Source of the DNA: Providencia hangzhouensis
GTDB taxonomy: Bacteria > Pseudomonadota > Gammaproteobacteria > Enterobacterales > Enterobacteriaceae
Length of the DNA: 64,000 bases
Direction of reading: 5' to 3'
NCBI RefSeq assembly: GCF_029193595.2
Contig: NZ_CP135052.1
Span: forward strand, 1,860,001-1,924,000
Shown: positions 1 through 9,503 of the stretch, piece by piece
How the letters are laid out: every line of letters begins with the position of its first letter
Numbering within the stretch: position 1 is the first letter of the stretch
The notes under the pieces: generated by a model
The model's input: only the letters and a program-made list of their open reading frames with translations
Told to the model about the DNA's origin: nothing
The model's database searches: none
Translations under genes and position numbers: made by a program

Positions 1-35
1 TTCATTCTAGCAAGGTGGGCGAAAAAGTAGCTCAT
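1..35 (-). CDS. yfbR: 5'-deoxynucleotidase YfbR, N-terminal fragment
   Basis: Only the first 11 codons lie in the window; the gene runs off the left edge on the minus strand. They read MSYFFAHLARM followed by the start of a Lys codon, which matches the N-terminus of E. coli YfbR (recalled as MKQSHFFAHLSRLK). YfbR is an HD-domain phosphatase that dephosphorylates deoxynucleoside 5'-monophosphates in the cytosol. A GAGG ribosome site lies 4 bases before the ATG. The position downstream of alaA on the same strand is the same as in E. coli. The HD motif itself is outside the window. Confidence 0.75.
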   Translation of the reverse strand, partial: MSYFFAHLARM

Positions 36-222
36 AAGTCCTCTTCTGTGGTGTCTGCAAACAACTAAAATTATAACGGAAATAATGTGGTAGTGATATA
101 TTTTTATTGTTTTTTAATAAGTTACTAGTTCGTAATTATTTATTAATATTTATTTTCATATTAAGATGATCATAATAATATAATCAGGATCTGACTTTAA
201 TTTAACTGTTATTTTAATTGTG

Positions 223-250
223 TTGAATTATAGAATCAAAAAAATATAAT
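223..250 (+). promoter_or_regulatory. Predicted sigma-70 promoter for the 22-codon ORF
   Basis: TTGAAT at 223-228 and a perfect TATAAT at 245-250 are separated by 16 bases. A start near 257 would leave a short leader before the ribosome site at 271-276. The flanking DNA is AT-rich, so chance matches are possible, but promoter, ribosome site, ORF and terminator follow in the right order. Confidence 0.5.
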
Positions 251-280
251 GAATGTTCAATTCGGAAATAAAGAGGCAAT

Positions 281-349
281 ATGAAATATTTTCCATTTAT
301 ATTATTGGGCTTTTTCCTGGTGGCAATTTATTTTATTTCTATTATTTGA
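281..349 (+). CDS. Predicted 22-residue single-span membrane protein (YpdK-like)
   Basis: This is a 22-codon ORF beginning MKYFPFILLGF and ending in TGA. The whole peptide is one hydrophobic helix with a single Lys at position 2, so an N-in inner-membrane segment is likely. AAGAGG sits 4 bases before the ATG and a TATAAT promoter lies about 30 bases upstream. The hairpin at 397-420 would end the transcript. The first four residues (MKYF), size and composition recall E. coli YpdK, which as I remember it is also convergent with an alanine aminotransferase gene (alaC). Here the neighbour is alaA. The function of YpdK is unknown, and homology cannot be proved over so short a length. Confidence 0.5.
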   Translation: MKYFPFILLGFFLVAIYFISII

Positions 350-396
350 TTATCAGAATAATACAGTCTATTAATGATGACTCGATTTAGAATAAA

Positions 397-420
397 AAAG
401 CCTCCGGAGTAGGAGGCTTT
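397..420 (-). terminator. Rho-independent terminator of alaA
   Basis: A perfect 9-bp stem (AAAGCCTCC / GGAGGCTTT) has a 6-base loop. On the minus strand it is followed by a T-run, so it ends alaA. On the plus strand the tail is weaker, but it could also end the transcript of the small ORF at 281-349. Confidence 0.9.
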
Positions 421-442
421 CACTTTATGTTTGATAAAATTT

Positions 443-1657
443 TTATTGGCGATAACCTTCAAGGAAACGGCCAAATTTATTAATCGCCATTTCAAGGTCA
501 TCTGCATAAGGTAATGTGACAATTCTAAAGTGATCGGGTTCAGGCCAGTTAAATGCGGTACCTTGAACTAATAACACTTTCTCTTGTAACAATAGGTCTA
601 AAATCATTTTCTGGTCGTCATAGATATTAAATCGTTTAATATCGATTTTTGGGAACATATACAGAGCACCTTGTGGTTTGACACATGAAACGCCCGGTAT
701 TTGGTTGATCAACTCCCATGCACGATTACGTTGCTCATATAAACGACCACCTGGTTGAATAAATTCACTGATACTTTGGTAGCCCCCGAGTGCAGTTTGA
801 ATAGCATGCTGCATTGGAACGTTAGCGCACAGGCGCATCGAGGCCAGCATTTCTAAACCTTCAATATAGCTTTTTGCATGTTTTTTCGGGCCGTTTAATA
901 CCATCCAACCTTGGCGAAAACCAGCGACGCGATAAGTTTTAGATAAACCATTAAATGTGATGGTTAATAAATCAGGGGCGAGGGCAGCAATAGAGTGATG
1001 TACAGCATCATCATAAAGAATTTTATCGTAGATCTCATCAGCATAAATAATAAGATTGTGCTGGCGAGCCAATTCGACAATTTCCATTAACAGATCTTTA
1101 CTGTAGACCGCACCGGTTGGGTTATTTGGGTTTATGACCACAATACCACGCGTTCTTGGGGTGATTTTTTTGCGAATGTCTTCAATATCAGGCATCCAAC
1201 CTTGTTGCTCATCACACATATAATGAACGGCTTTCCCACCTGAAAGGGAAACCGCAGCGGTCCATAATGGGTAATCAGGCGCAGGCACTAACATTTCATC
1301 ACCATTATTAAGCAGCGCTTGCATGGCTTGTACGATTAATTCAGAAACGCCATTACCAATGTAGACATCTTCCACGGTCATTTCATGAATACCGCGAGCT
1401 TGGTAATGCTGCACAATCGCTTTACGGGCAGAATATAAGCCTTTTGAATCACAATAACCCTGAGAACTAGGCAGATTACGCAAGACATCAACTAGGATTT
1501 CATCTGGGGCTTCAAAACCAAATGGGGCCGGGTTACCAATATTGAGTTTGAGGACTTTGTTGCCTTCTTCTTCTAGGCGTTTAGCTTCTTTTAAGACGGG
1601 CCCACGAATGTCATAGCAAACATTATCGAGCTTACTGGATTTAGTTAGATTATTCAT
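443..1657 (-). CDS. alaA: Alanine aminotransferase AlaA
   Basis: This is a fold-type I PLP aminotransferase of 404 residues (E. coli AlaA has 405) that makes alanine from pyruvate with glutamate as donor. The PLP Lys is K240 in the motif NGLSKTYR. The NPNNPTG motif is at 176-182 and the cofactor Asp is D207. It is cytosolic and forms part of the main alanine route with AvtA and AlaC. The gene is divergent from lrhA across about 790 bases and is followed by its own terminator and then yfbR, as in E. coli. No truncation or missing catalytic residue is seen. Confidence 0.95.
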   Translation of the reverse strand: MNNLTKSSKLDNVCYDIRGPVLKEAKRLEEEGNKVLKLNIGNPAPFGFEAPDEILVDVLRNLPSSQGYCDSKGLYSARKAIVQHYQARGIHEMTVEDVYIGNGVSELIVQAMQALLNNGDEMLVPAPDYPLWTAAVSLSGGKAVHYMCDEQQGWMPDIEDIRKKITPRTRGIVVINPNNPTGAVYSKDLLMEIVELARQHNLIIYADEIYDKILYDDAVHHSIAALAPDLLTITFNGLSKTYRVAGFRQGWMVLNGPKKHAKSYIEGLEMLASMRLCANVPMQHAIQTALGGYQSISEFIQPGGRLYEQRNRAWELINQIPGVSCVKPQGALYMFPKIDIKRFNIYDDQKMILDLLLQEKVLLVQGTAFNWPEPDHFRIVTLPYADDLEMAINKFGRFLEGYRQ

Positions 1658-2447
1658 AGTTTTCTCATTACCCTAAGGGTTACATTGGTCGAGCCGGCGT
1701 TATTCCTTTACTCTACTCCTCCCTCAGAAGCTTTTGAAGATGCAAGGTTATTTTTGGTGTAAAAGGTTGGTTTACGCTTAAATGTAATGTTTGGTATCTT
1801 ATTATATAGTTTAAGTTAGTTGTATATTCCTAAAATATAGCATTGTCTGGATTATAATTTTAACATTTATTGATGTTTTGGAGTATAAAAAGTAAAAAAG
1901 CAGAAAAACAGAGGAAAAAGGAAAATTTGTATCAAAATGTAATATTAAGCATTGAATCATTAAAATAGACATGATTTTTTTGCTGTAATAGCCTTTTTTT
2001 ATAATAATTAGTGTGATTTTGTTAGTAATATTGATTGTTTCGAGTCATTTTTATTAACAAAAAGTGTTACTTAAAATTGTAACTAATTGATATATATAAC
2101 TATAGGTAAATAGTGAAACGAATTTTATAATGTGCTTACATTAAAATAATTGTGATTACATTAAATATGTTACTATTTAAGCGTGTTCTAGAAAGCGCTT
2201 TGTTAGTTTGTTTTTTAGGAAAACATCCCCTTTTTATTAAAATTATTTGATTTTTGGAAGTATGCTATTTGCACACGTGCTCTATCAATTATAAATGATG
2301 AGCAGGGTGGAAAAGTAAAATAATTAGAAGTTATTGCAGATCTATGGATTAGAAATGCACTCGCTTAGTAGTCGCTATAAACTCGCTGATTCTCATGGAG
2401 GAGAGCAGAAACACCAGGTAACATAAAATTATATAAGAGAATGAACG
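1658..2447. other. Intergenic region between divergent alaA and lrhA
   Basis: About 790 bases of AT-rich DNA that must hold both promoters. It contains TTCTAGAA at 2186-2193 overlapping the palindrome AAAGCGCTTT at 2192-2201. A 23-codon ORF lies at 2355-2426 without a convincing ribosome site. No RNA gene or repeat was recognised. Confidence 0.6.
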
Positions 2448-3371
2448 ATGATAAATTCCAATCGTCCCATCATGAACCTAGATCTTGATTTGCTACGTAC
2501 TTTCGTTGCTGTCGCAGATCTTAATACATTTGCAGCTGCAGCTGCAGCCGTTTGTCGAACACAATCTGCTGTGAGCCAGCAAATGCAACGTTTAGAACAA
2601 TTAGTCGGTCGTGAGCTTTTTGCTCGTCATGGACGAAATAAACTGCTTACCGCACATGGATTGCAATTACTTGGCTACGCAAGGCAAATATTGCGCGCCA
2701 ATGACGATGCAACGGCATCATTAACTTATAATGACGCTGATGGTGAATTGCGCATCGGTGCATCTGATGACACCGTCGATATCCTATTACCTTTCTTGCT
2801 TAATCGTATCGCGTCTGTCTATCCAAGAATTGCAATTGAAGTACGCATTAAACGAGCTCAGTTTATTGAGTCAATGCTTGATAACCATGAGATAGATCTT
2901 GCATTAACAACGGCAAGAATTAGCCACCATCCTAAAACGGCTTTAAGAACCGTGCCTGTTTTGTGGCATAGCGCACCCGATTTTCAATTGCGTCCGAATG
3001 AGCCGATCCCATTAGTTGTTATGGATGAAACTAACCCATATCGTAAACTTTGTACTAGTGCCCTTGATGATGCAGGTTTGTCATGGCATGTTGCTTATGA
3101 AGCGGCTTCTCTGCCTGCTGTTCGTGCAGCAGTTAATGCGGAAGTAGGGGTAACTGCAAGGCCAATGGAAATGCAAAATGCAGATTTACGTATTTTGAAT
3201 GAAGCTGATGGGTTACCACGTTTACCTGATATTCAGTATTGGTTATATAAAAACGCAGACGAACAAAAAGATTTTGTTCTGACGGTATTCGGTGCGATTG
3301 AAAACAAAAAAATTCCTTATGTGGCAGCCTCAGCAAGTGAGTTGATGGATAGCAACGAGGAAAGTAATTAA
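2448..3371 (+). CDS. lrhA: LysR-type regulator LrhA (HexA/PecT family)
   Basis: A 307-residue LysR-type transcription factor, against about 312 in E. coli. The winged helix-turn-helix covers roughly residues 15-75, with the recognition region around TQSAVSQQMQRL. The effector domain covers about 100-290 and keeps the motif LPAVRAAV. In enterobacteria LrhA represses flagellar master genes, motility and fimbriae and affects RpoS. The stretch up to about residue 80 is almost identical to E. coli, while the C-terminal tail has diverged. The start at 2448 is chosen because MINSNRPIMNLDLDLL aligns with the E. coli N-terminus. The gene lies upstream of nuoA on the same strand, but the terminator at 3429 and more than 1 kb separate the two. 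Confidence 0.95.
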   Translation: MINSNRPIMNLDLDLLRTFVAVADLNTFAAAAAAVCRTQSAVSQQMQRLEQLVGRELFARHGRNKLLTAHGLQLLGYARQILRANDDATASLTYNDADGELRIGASDDTVDILLPFLLNRIASVYPRIAIEVRIKRAQFIESMLDNHEIDLALTTARISHHPKTALRTVPVLWHSAPDFQLRPNEPIPLVVMDETNPYRKLCTSALDDAGLSWHVAYEAASLPAVRAAVNAEVGVTARPMEMQNADLRILNEADGLPRLPDIQYWLYKNADEQKDFVLTVFGAIENKKIPYVAASASELMDSNEESN

Positions 3372-3428
3372 GTTAATCGATTCATCTGGTTGCTTTAATC
3401 GCAATATCTAATCGATTTATTGTACTGG

Positions 3429-3464
3429 CGGTAATTCCAATTATCTTGGGATTGCCGTTTTTTT
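3429..3464 (+). terminator. Rho-independent terminator of lrhA
   Basis: A 10-bp stem (3429-3438 with 3448-3457, including two G-U pairs) has a 9-base loop and is followed by seven T residues. Confidence 0.85.
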
Positions 3465-4485
3465 ATATCATTTTTGTTAGTTTATTACTGAATCACTTGT
3501 TTGTGATCAATGTGTTATTGGCTGTGTACAAATAAAATCAATGTGTTAATCGCAATCTAAAGAAGGCTCGTGTGGCGACTGAGATAGCTATTTTTGGTTA
3601 AATGGTTAACGCACGGGTAGGTTAAGTTGTTAGATAACAGTTTAACGGATTCGTTGGTAATAACTGAAACGATTATTTCATGCAGTGGAACTCAATTTTC
3701 AATATTGGGAAACGGTATCGAGAAATTTGTTTTTATGCATGTTTAAATAATGTCCAGTGATATCCTTAGTAGGATATCGAGTTCAAATTTATCGATTTTT
3801 TATTAATTTCCGCTCATAAAAAAAGCAAATAACCACTTAATAAGTATGGTTAAATAAGAAAGACCATGAAATAATTGTGATGTAGCTGGCATAACCTGAA
3901 TTTCATTGTTTGGTTAACAATTTGTTATGTTATTAACAATGTTTTTTTATTGAATAGATAAAATAGCGCTGTAATGTCAGTTAGTTACTTGAAGTAATGC
4001 GTTAAAAAGAGTTACAAAGACTTAAAGTTAAATTGAATGCTATGTAAACAAATTGAGTACTTTTTCAATAAAAGTGTGCGTTAGATCAAATAAAAAGAGC
4101 AATTTTTCATCTGTTAAGACAGGTTTTTCCTGAGATAATGGTGTAGTAAAAACGAATAATCAGTTAAACTAGTTTGCGTGTTTACTTGAGTATCATTACA
4201 CTGACACGTTTTAGCAGATTATGAGTACTTTTTGTTGTTCTGTTGTTTTCGAAGTGTGAAGTTTTTGTAACAAATACGGGTTATTTTACTTAGTTTAAGT
4301 GAAATAAATTGTAATGAGAGAGGACAAACCAAACGCAGTCAACAGGCTGATTTAAGTTTGGTGATATTTTAGTTTGTGATCAATTTTGGTCTTTCTTCTC
4401 GATTAACTGGGCAATTGTGGTGCAATACTGCCGTGATGTAAAAAAGAGCAGCTAACACACCATAAGTAATGAGTAAGCAACGAGT
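3465..4485. other. Long non-coding region upstream of the nuo operon
   Basis: About 1 kb of AT-rich DNA with no credible gene, presumably carrying the nuo promoters and a leader. The 13-base sequence GTTTGTGATCAAT occurs at 3499-3511 and again at 4372-4384, the second copy about 100 bases before nuoA. The first copy sits in TTGTT-N4-ATCAA (3497-3510), which matches 9 of 10 positions of an FNR box. In E. coli nuo responds to ArcA, NarL and FNR; here such control is inferred. Confidence 0.5.
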
Positions 4486-4929
4486 ATGTCTACATCAATC
4501 CTAGCGTTAGCCCATAACTGGGCGTTTGCGATATTCCTTATCGGCACTATCGGTCTTTGTGCTTTCATGTTGGTCGCAGGTCACTTTCTAGGTAGCCGCG
4601 CCAAAGCCAGAACAAAACATGTTCCTTATGAGTCAGGTATCGACTCGGTCGGTAGTGCACGTCTCCGCATGTCTGCTAAGTTTTACTTAGTTGCCATGTT
4701 TTTCGTTATCTTCGATGTTGAAGCCATGTTCTTATTTGCATGGTCAGTCGCCATCCGCGAAGCCGGTTGGGTAGGTTTCATCGAAGCCGCGATCTTTATT
4801 TTGGTATTGTTGGCGGGACTGTTTTACCTCGTCCGCGTTGGGGCATTGGATTGGACTCCAGTCCGTTCCCGCGGAAAAGTAAAGCATCCTAGTGAAGTTA
4901 TTAAAATCAGCAATCGTCATCCGCAGTAA
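4486..4929 (+). CDS. nuoA: NADH:quinone oxidoreductase subunit A
   Basis: A 147-residue membrane subunit, the same length as E. coli NuoA. Three hydrophobic segments lie near residues 15-35, 68-88 and 98-118. The loop between the first two carries the conserved [14 protein letters not shown] region, which belongs to the quinone site at the junction of the arms of complex I. It is the first gene of the nuo operon, 18 bases before nuoB. The ribosome site is weak, and the ATG was chosen by alignment with E. coli. Confidence 0.97.
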   Translation: MSTSILALAHNWAFAIFLIGTIGLCAFMLVAGHFLGSRAKARTKHVPYESGIDSVGSARLRMSAKFYLVAMFFVIFDVEAMFLFAWSVAIREAGWVGFIEAAIFILVLLAGLFYLVRVGALDWTPVRSRGKVKHPSEVIKISNRHPQ

Positions 4930-4947
4930 AAAGCGAGGCATTATACA

Positions 4948-5622
4948 ATGGATTATACGCTCACCCGCATAGATCCGAACGGTGAGAACGACCGTTACCC
5001 ACTGCAAACTCAGGAAATCGTTACCGATCCACTGGAGCAGCAAGTTGAAAACAGTGTTTACATGGGAAAACTTTCTCATGCACTTCACGATGTGGTTAAT
5101 TGGGGGCGCAAAAACTCTCTATGGCCATATAACTTTGGTCTTTCATGTTGCTATGTAGAAATGGTGACTTCGTTCACGGCTGTTCATGACGTTGCCCGCT
5201 TTGGTGCAGAAGTACTGCGTGCTTCACCTCGTCAAGCCGATTTCATGGTAGTAGCAGGTACTTGTTTCACAAAAATGGCACCTGTTATTCAACGTCTGTA
5301 TGACCAAATGCTTGAACCAAAATGGGTTATTTCCATGGGTTCATGTGCCAACTCTGGTGGTATGTATGACATTTACTCTGTTGTACAAGGCGTCGATAAA
5401 TTTATTCCTGTGGATGTGTATATCCCAGGTTGCCCACCGCGTCCAGAAGCCTATATGCAGGCTCTGCTTCTGTTGCAAGAATCTATCGGTAAAGAGCGTC
5501 GACCGCTGTCTTGGGTTGTTGGAGACCAAGGGGTTTACCGTGCCAATATGCAATCAGAAAGAGAAAGAAAGCACGGTGAACGTATTGCAGTGACAAACCT
5601 GCGTACACCAGACGAAATTTAA
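4948..5622 (+). CDS. nuoB: NADH:quinone oxidoreductase subunit B (cluster N2)
   Basis: A 224-residue peripheral subunit that holds [4Fe-4S] cluster N2, the last electron carrier before quinone. The ligands are visible: adjacent C67 and C68, C133 in MGSCANSGG and C162 in PGCPPRP, all shifted by four from E. coli. The next gene, nuoC, begins 74 bases later, the second-largest gap in the operon after nuoF-nuoG. Confidence 0.97.
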   Translation: MDYTLTRIDPNGENDRYPLQTQEIVTDPLEQQVENSVYMGKLSHALHDVVNWGRKNSLWPYNFGLSCCYVEMVTSFTAVHDVARFGAEVLRASPRQADFMVVAGTCFTKMAPVIQRLYDQMLEPKWVISMGSCANSGGMYDIYSVVQGVDKFIPVDVYIPGCPPRPEAYMQALLLLQESIGKERRPLSWVVGDQGVYRANMQSERERKHGERIAVTNLRTPDEI

Positions 5623-5696
5623 GGCTTAAAGCCATACAGCGTAACAGAGCAATGTTGTTGCGAAATAATAAACCTGATCAAGCGTTATGGTGAAGA

Positions 5697-7499
5697 ATGA
5701 TGACAGATCAGATAGCGCAAGCGAGTAGTAACCAGCCAGGATGGCAGACACAGGATCACTTAAACGACCCTGTGCTTCTGGAACTGCGCAATCAATTTGG
5801 GCCGGATGCCTTTTCTGTTCAAGCAACTCGCACTGGTATGCCAGTGCTTTGGGTGCGTCGTGAACAGTTACTGGAAGTGGTCGATTTCCTAAAGAAATTA
5901 CCAAAACCGTATGTCATGTTATTTGACTTACATGGGGTAGATGAACGTCAACGAATTCACCGTCAAGGTCTGCCAGAAGCAGACTTTAGTGTTTTCTACC
6001 ACCTCATCTCTATCGATCGTAACCGCGATATCATGTTAAAAGTCGCTCTTAATGAGAAAGACTTAAACGTGCCGTCTATTGTTTCCCTGTTCCCGAATGC
6101 GAATTGGCATGAGCGTGAAGTGTGGGATATGTTCGGTATAACGTTCCAAGGTCACCCAAATTTACGTCGCCTTTTAATGTCACCAAGCTGGGAAGGTCAC
6201 CCACTGCGTAAGGATTATCCTGCGCGTGCGACTGAGTTTGACCCTTTTGTTCTGACTAAGCAGAAACAAGATCTGGAAATGGAAGCCTTGACTTTCAAAC
6301 CAGAAGAGTGGGGCATGGCACGTGGAAATGAAAACGAAGATTTCATGTTCCTAAACTTGGGGCCAAACCACCCATCCTCACACGGTGCGTTTCGTATCGT
6401 ATTACAACTGGATGGTGAAGAAATTATTGACTGCGTACCTGACATTGGCTACCACCACCGTGGTGCTGAAAAAATGGGTGAACGCCAGTCATGGCATAGC
6501 TACATTCCTTACACTGACCGTATCGAGTACCTCGGCGGTTGTGTGAATGAAATGCCATATGTGTTGGCCGTTGAAAAACTGGCTGGCATTGAAGTGCCGG
6601 ATCGCGTGAAAACCATTCGTGTCATGCTGTCTGAGTTATTCCGCATTAACAGCCACTTACTGTACATCAGTACCTATATCCAAGACGTTGGTGCGATGAC
6701 CCCTGTCTTCTTTGCGTTTACCGACCGTCAAAAAGTCTACAACGTGATTGAAGCGATTACCGGTTTCCGTATGCACCCTGCATGGTTCCGTATCGGTGGT
6801 GTTGCGCACGACTTACCGCGTGGTTGGGAAAAACTGCTGCGTGAGTTATTAGACTGGTTGCCAAAACGTTTAGAGTCTTATGTGACTTCTGCACTGAAAA
6901 ACTCCATCTTAAAAGGTCGCTCTATTGGGACAGCAATGTACTCTAAAGAAGAGGCGCTGGCATGGGGTGTAACAGGGGCTGGATTACGTGCAACAGGCGT
7001 TGATTTTGACGTGCGTAAATGGCGTCCATATTCAGGTTATGAAAACTTTGAGTTCGATATTCCTATCGCTCACAACGGTGACTGTTATGACCGTGTGATG
7101 ATCAAAGTAGAAGAGATGCGCCAGAGTATTCGTATTCTTGAGCAATGCTATAAGAATATGCCAGAAGGTCCTTTCAAAGCTGACCATCCATTGACAACTC
7201 CGCCACCAAAAGAGCGCACGTTGCAGCATATCGAAACCCTGATCAACCACTTCTTACAAGTGTCTTGGGGGCCGGTGATGCCAGCAAATGAGTCATTCCA
7301 GATGGTTGAAGCGACGAAAGGTATCAACAGCTACTACTTAACCAGTGATGGCAGCACAATGAGCTACCGTACGCGTATTCGTACGCCAAGCTACGCTCAC
7401 TTGCAGCAAATTCCTGCCGTGATCAGAGGTAGTTTAGTTTCAGACTTAATCGTCTATCTGGGTAGTATCGATTTTGTAATGTCGGATGTGGATCGCTAA
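5697..7499 (+). CDS. nuoC: NADH:quinone oxidoreductase fused subunit CD
   Basis: A 600-residue protein in which the 30-kDa subunit (about residues 1-190) is fused to the 49-kDa subunit (about 200-600), as in E. coli NuoCD. The first half has the ERE-WDMFGI signature. The second half has [13 protein letters not shown] and [10 protein letters not shown], which line the quinone cavity next to cluster N2. The C-terminus [12 protein letters not shown] is identical to E. coli. Two ATG codons stand in tandem at 5697 and 5700, so the true start may be either. nuoE begins 2 bases after the stop. Confidence 0.97.
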   Translation: MMTDQIAQASSNQPGWQTQDHLNDPVLLELRNQFGPDAFSVQATRTGMPVLWVRREQLLEVVDFLKKLPKPYVMLFDLHGVDERQRIHRQGLPEADFSVFYHLISIDRNRDIMLKVALNEKDLNVPSIVSLFPNANWHEREVWDMFGITFQGHPNLRRLLMSPSWEGHPLRKDYPARATEFDPFVLTKQKQDLEMEALTFKPEEWGMARGNENEDFMFLNLGPNHPSSHGAFRIVLQLDGEEIIDCVPDIGYHHRGAEKMGERQSWHSYIPYTDRIEYLGGCVNEMPYVLAVEKLAGIEVPDRVKTIRVMLSELFRINSHLLYISTYIQDVGAMTPVFFAFTDRQKVYNVIEAITGFRMHPAWFRIGGVAHDLPRGWEKLLRELLDWLPKRLESYVTSALKNSILKGRSIGTAMYSKEEALAWGVTGAGLRATGVDFDVRKWRPYSGYENFEFDIPIAHNGDCYDRVMIKVEEMRQSIRILEQCYKNMPEGPFKADHPLTTPPPKERTLQHIETLINHFLQVSWGPVMPANESFQMVEATKGINSYYLTSDGSTMSYRTRIRTPSYAHLQQIPAVIRGSLVSDLIVYLGSIDFVMSDVDR

Positions 7500-7501
7500 C
7501 C

Positions 7502-8050
7502 ATGCATAATGAACATAACGAAAATGAGAAGCACAACGAGCTCAATGTCGTGAATGTGTTTGAACCGCAAGTCAATCATGGCTTTGTCTTAACAGAGAAA
7601 GAGCGTGAAGAGATTGAAGGTGAGAAACACCATTACGAAGACGCACGTGCTGCCTCAATTGAAGCACTGAAAATTGTGCAAAAAAACCGCGGTTGGGTTG
7701 AAGATGGTGCGATCCATGCTATCGCTGACGTCTTAGGCATCCCAGCCAGTGATGTTGAAGGGGTGGCGACATTCTATAGCCAAATCTTCCGCCAACCAGT
7801 GGGTCGCCACATTATTCGCTATTGCGACAGTGTTGTTTGCCATATTACAGGTTATCAGGGCTTAGAAGCTGAAATCATTAAACAGCTTAATATTCGCCCT
7901 GGTCAAACAACAGCTGATGGCCGCTTTACATTGCTGCCGACCTGTTGCCTAGGTAACTGTGACAAGGGTCCAACGATGATGATCGATGATGACACTCACA
8001 GCTACGTGCAGCCTGAAAATATTCAAAAATTACTGGAGCAGTATCCATGA
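7502..8050 (+). CDS. nuoE: NADH:quinone oxidoreductase subunit E (cluster N1a)
   Basis: A 182-residue thioredoxin-like [2Fe-2S] subunit of the NADH dehydrogenase module. The N1a ligands are C108, C113, C149 and C153, matching E. coli C92, C97, C133 and C137 with a constant offset of 16. The extra residues form an N-terminal stretch rich in Asn, Glu and His (about residues 1-20), which is unusual for the family and looks like low-complexity growth. The stop overlaps the nuoF start by 4 bases (ATGA), so translation is probably coupled. Confidence 0.97.
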   Translation: MHNEHNENEKHNELNVVNVFEPQVNHGFVLTEKEREEIEGEKHHYEDARAASIEALKIVQKNRGWVEDGAIHAIADVLGIPASDVEGVATFYSQIFRQPVGRHIIRYCDSVVCHITGYQGLEAEIIKQLNIRPGQTTADGRFTLLPTCCLGNCDKGPTMMIDDDTHSYVQPENIQKLLEQYP

Positions 8051-9405
8051 CAAATTCTGTTAATCCAGTGATCCGTACTGCTGAAACTCATCCTCTAACA
8101 TGGCGTTTGCGTGATGACAATCAGCCTGTTTGGTTAGATGAGTATCGCAGTAAAAACGGATACAAAGGTCTTGAGCGCGCGCTCAAAGGCATGGCACCGG
8201 ATGAAGTTGTGAATCTCGTAAAAGACGCTGGCCTGAAAGGGCGAGGTGGAGCGGGCTTCTCAACGGGTCTGAAATGGAGCCTGATGCCAAAAGACGAAAA
8301 CATGAAACTGCGTTACTTTTTATGTAATGCGGATGAAATGGAACCGGGCACCTATAAAGACCGTTTATTGATGGAGCAACTCCCTCACTTGTTAGTTGAA
8401 GGGATGATCACGGGCGCTTATGCACTTAAGGCCTACCGTGGTTATATCTTCTTACGGGGTGAGTATGTTGAAGCCGCGCAAAACCTACGCCGTGCCATCG
8501 AAGAAGCGAAAGCGGCGGGTTTATTAGGAAAAAATATCCTCGGTTCGGGTTTCGATTTTGAACTGTTTGTCCACACCGGCGCTGGGCGTTATATCTGCGG
8601 TGAAGAAACCGCACTGATTAACTCTTTAGAAGGCCGCCGTGCTAACCCACGTTCTAAACCACCATTCCCTGCAACATCAGGTGCTTGGGGTAAGCCAACT
8701 TGCGTTAATAACGTCGAAACCATTTGTAACGTGCCTGCCATTTTAGAGCACGGAGACCAATGGTATATCGATTTAAGCGCCGGTAAGAGTAAAGACGCGG
8801 GTACTAAATTAATGGGCTTCTCTGGCCGTGTGAAAAACCCGGGTCTGTGGGAATTGCCATTTGGTACAACGGCACGTGAAGTTTTGGAAGATTACGCAGG
8901 TGGTATGCGTGATGGACTGAAATTAAAAGCATGGCAGCCGGGTGGAGCAGGGACAGACTTCCTAACCAACGACCACCTCGACTTACCAATGGATTTCGAA
9001 AATATTGCCAAAGCAGGAAGCCGTCTTGGTACTGCATTGGCGATGGCGGTTGATCATGAAATCAACATGGTTTCTTTAGTGCGTAACTTAGAAACCTTCT
9101 TTGCTCGTGAATCCTGTGGTTGGTGTACGCCGTGCCGTGATGGTTTGCCATGGAGTGTGAAAATTTTACAAGCGCTGGAAAAAGGAGAAGGGCAGCCGGG
9201 GGATATTGAAACCCTAGAGCAGCTGTGCCGTTTCTTAGGACCGGGTAAAACTTTCTGCGCTCACGCACCGGGTGCGGTCGAACCGCTACAAAGTGCCATC
9301 AAATATTTCCGTGATGAATTCGAAGCGGGTATTTCGCAAAAAGATCTGCGTAACATTGTGCAGATTGCGGGTATCCAACCCAACCTGCTGAAGCAGCGTT
9401 GGTAA
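8047..9405 (+). CDS. nuoF: NADH:quinone oxidoreductase subunit F (FMN, N3)
   Basis: A 452-residue flavoprotein that oxidises NADH and passes electrons from FMN to [4Fe-4S] cluster N3. The glycine-rich nucleotide and FMN segment is [10 protein letters not shown] at 65-74. The N3 ligands are C357, C360 and C363 in ESCGWCTPC and C404 in KTFCAH. It overlaps nuoE by 4 bases and is separated from nuoG by 98 bases that contain two small hairpins. Confidence 0.97.
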   Translation: MTNSVNPVIRTAETHPLTWRLRDDNQPVWLDEYRSKNGYKGLERALKGMAPDEVVNLVKDAGLKGRGGAGFSTGLKWSLMPKDENMKLRYFLCNADEMEPGTYKDRLLMEQLPHLLVEGMITGAYALKAYRGYIFLRGEYVEAAQNLRRAIEEAKAAGLLGKNILGSGFDFELFVHTGAGRYICGEETALINSLEGRRANPRSKPPFPATSGAWGKPTCVNNVETICNVPAILEHGDQWYIDLSAGKSKDAGTKLMGFSGRVKNPGLWELPFGTTAREVLEDYAGGMRDGLKLKAWQPGGAGTDFLTNDHLDLPMDFENIAKAGSRLGTALAMAVDHEINMVSLVRNLETFFARESCGWCTPCRDGLPWSVKILQALEKGEGQPGDIETLEQLCRFLGPGKTFCAHAPGAVEPLQSAIKYFRDEFEAGISQKDLRNIVQIAGIQPNLLKQRW

Positions 9406-9503
9406 TTATTTAGCGATTGAGCAACCGCTAAAGAGATTTTTCACGAAGAACGTATTTTTGATTAACGCCTGCTTTATGCGGGCCTTTGGGAAGCATGCTG
9501 ACT
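9406..9503 (+). promoter_or_regulatory. nuoF-nuoG spacer with two small hairpins
   Basis: A 7-bp stem (9409-9415 with 9426-9432) and a 6-bp GC-rich stem (GCCTGC 9467-9472 with GCGGGC 9478-9483) lie between nuoF and nuoG. The second is immediately before the nuoG ribosome site. They could affect mRNA stability or translation of nuoG, but no function is shown by the sequence. Confidence 0.35.

Noticed and set aside
3..68. Plus-strand open frame at the left edge ending TAA, resembling a protein C-terminus
   Set aside because: The opposite strand encodes the clearly recognisable YfbR N-terminus with a ribosome site, so this frame is a shadow.
4744..5088. Antisense open frame across nuoA and nuoB
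   Set aside because: It overlaps two certain genes and has no protein-family features.
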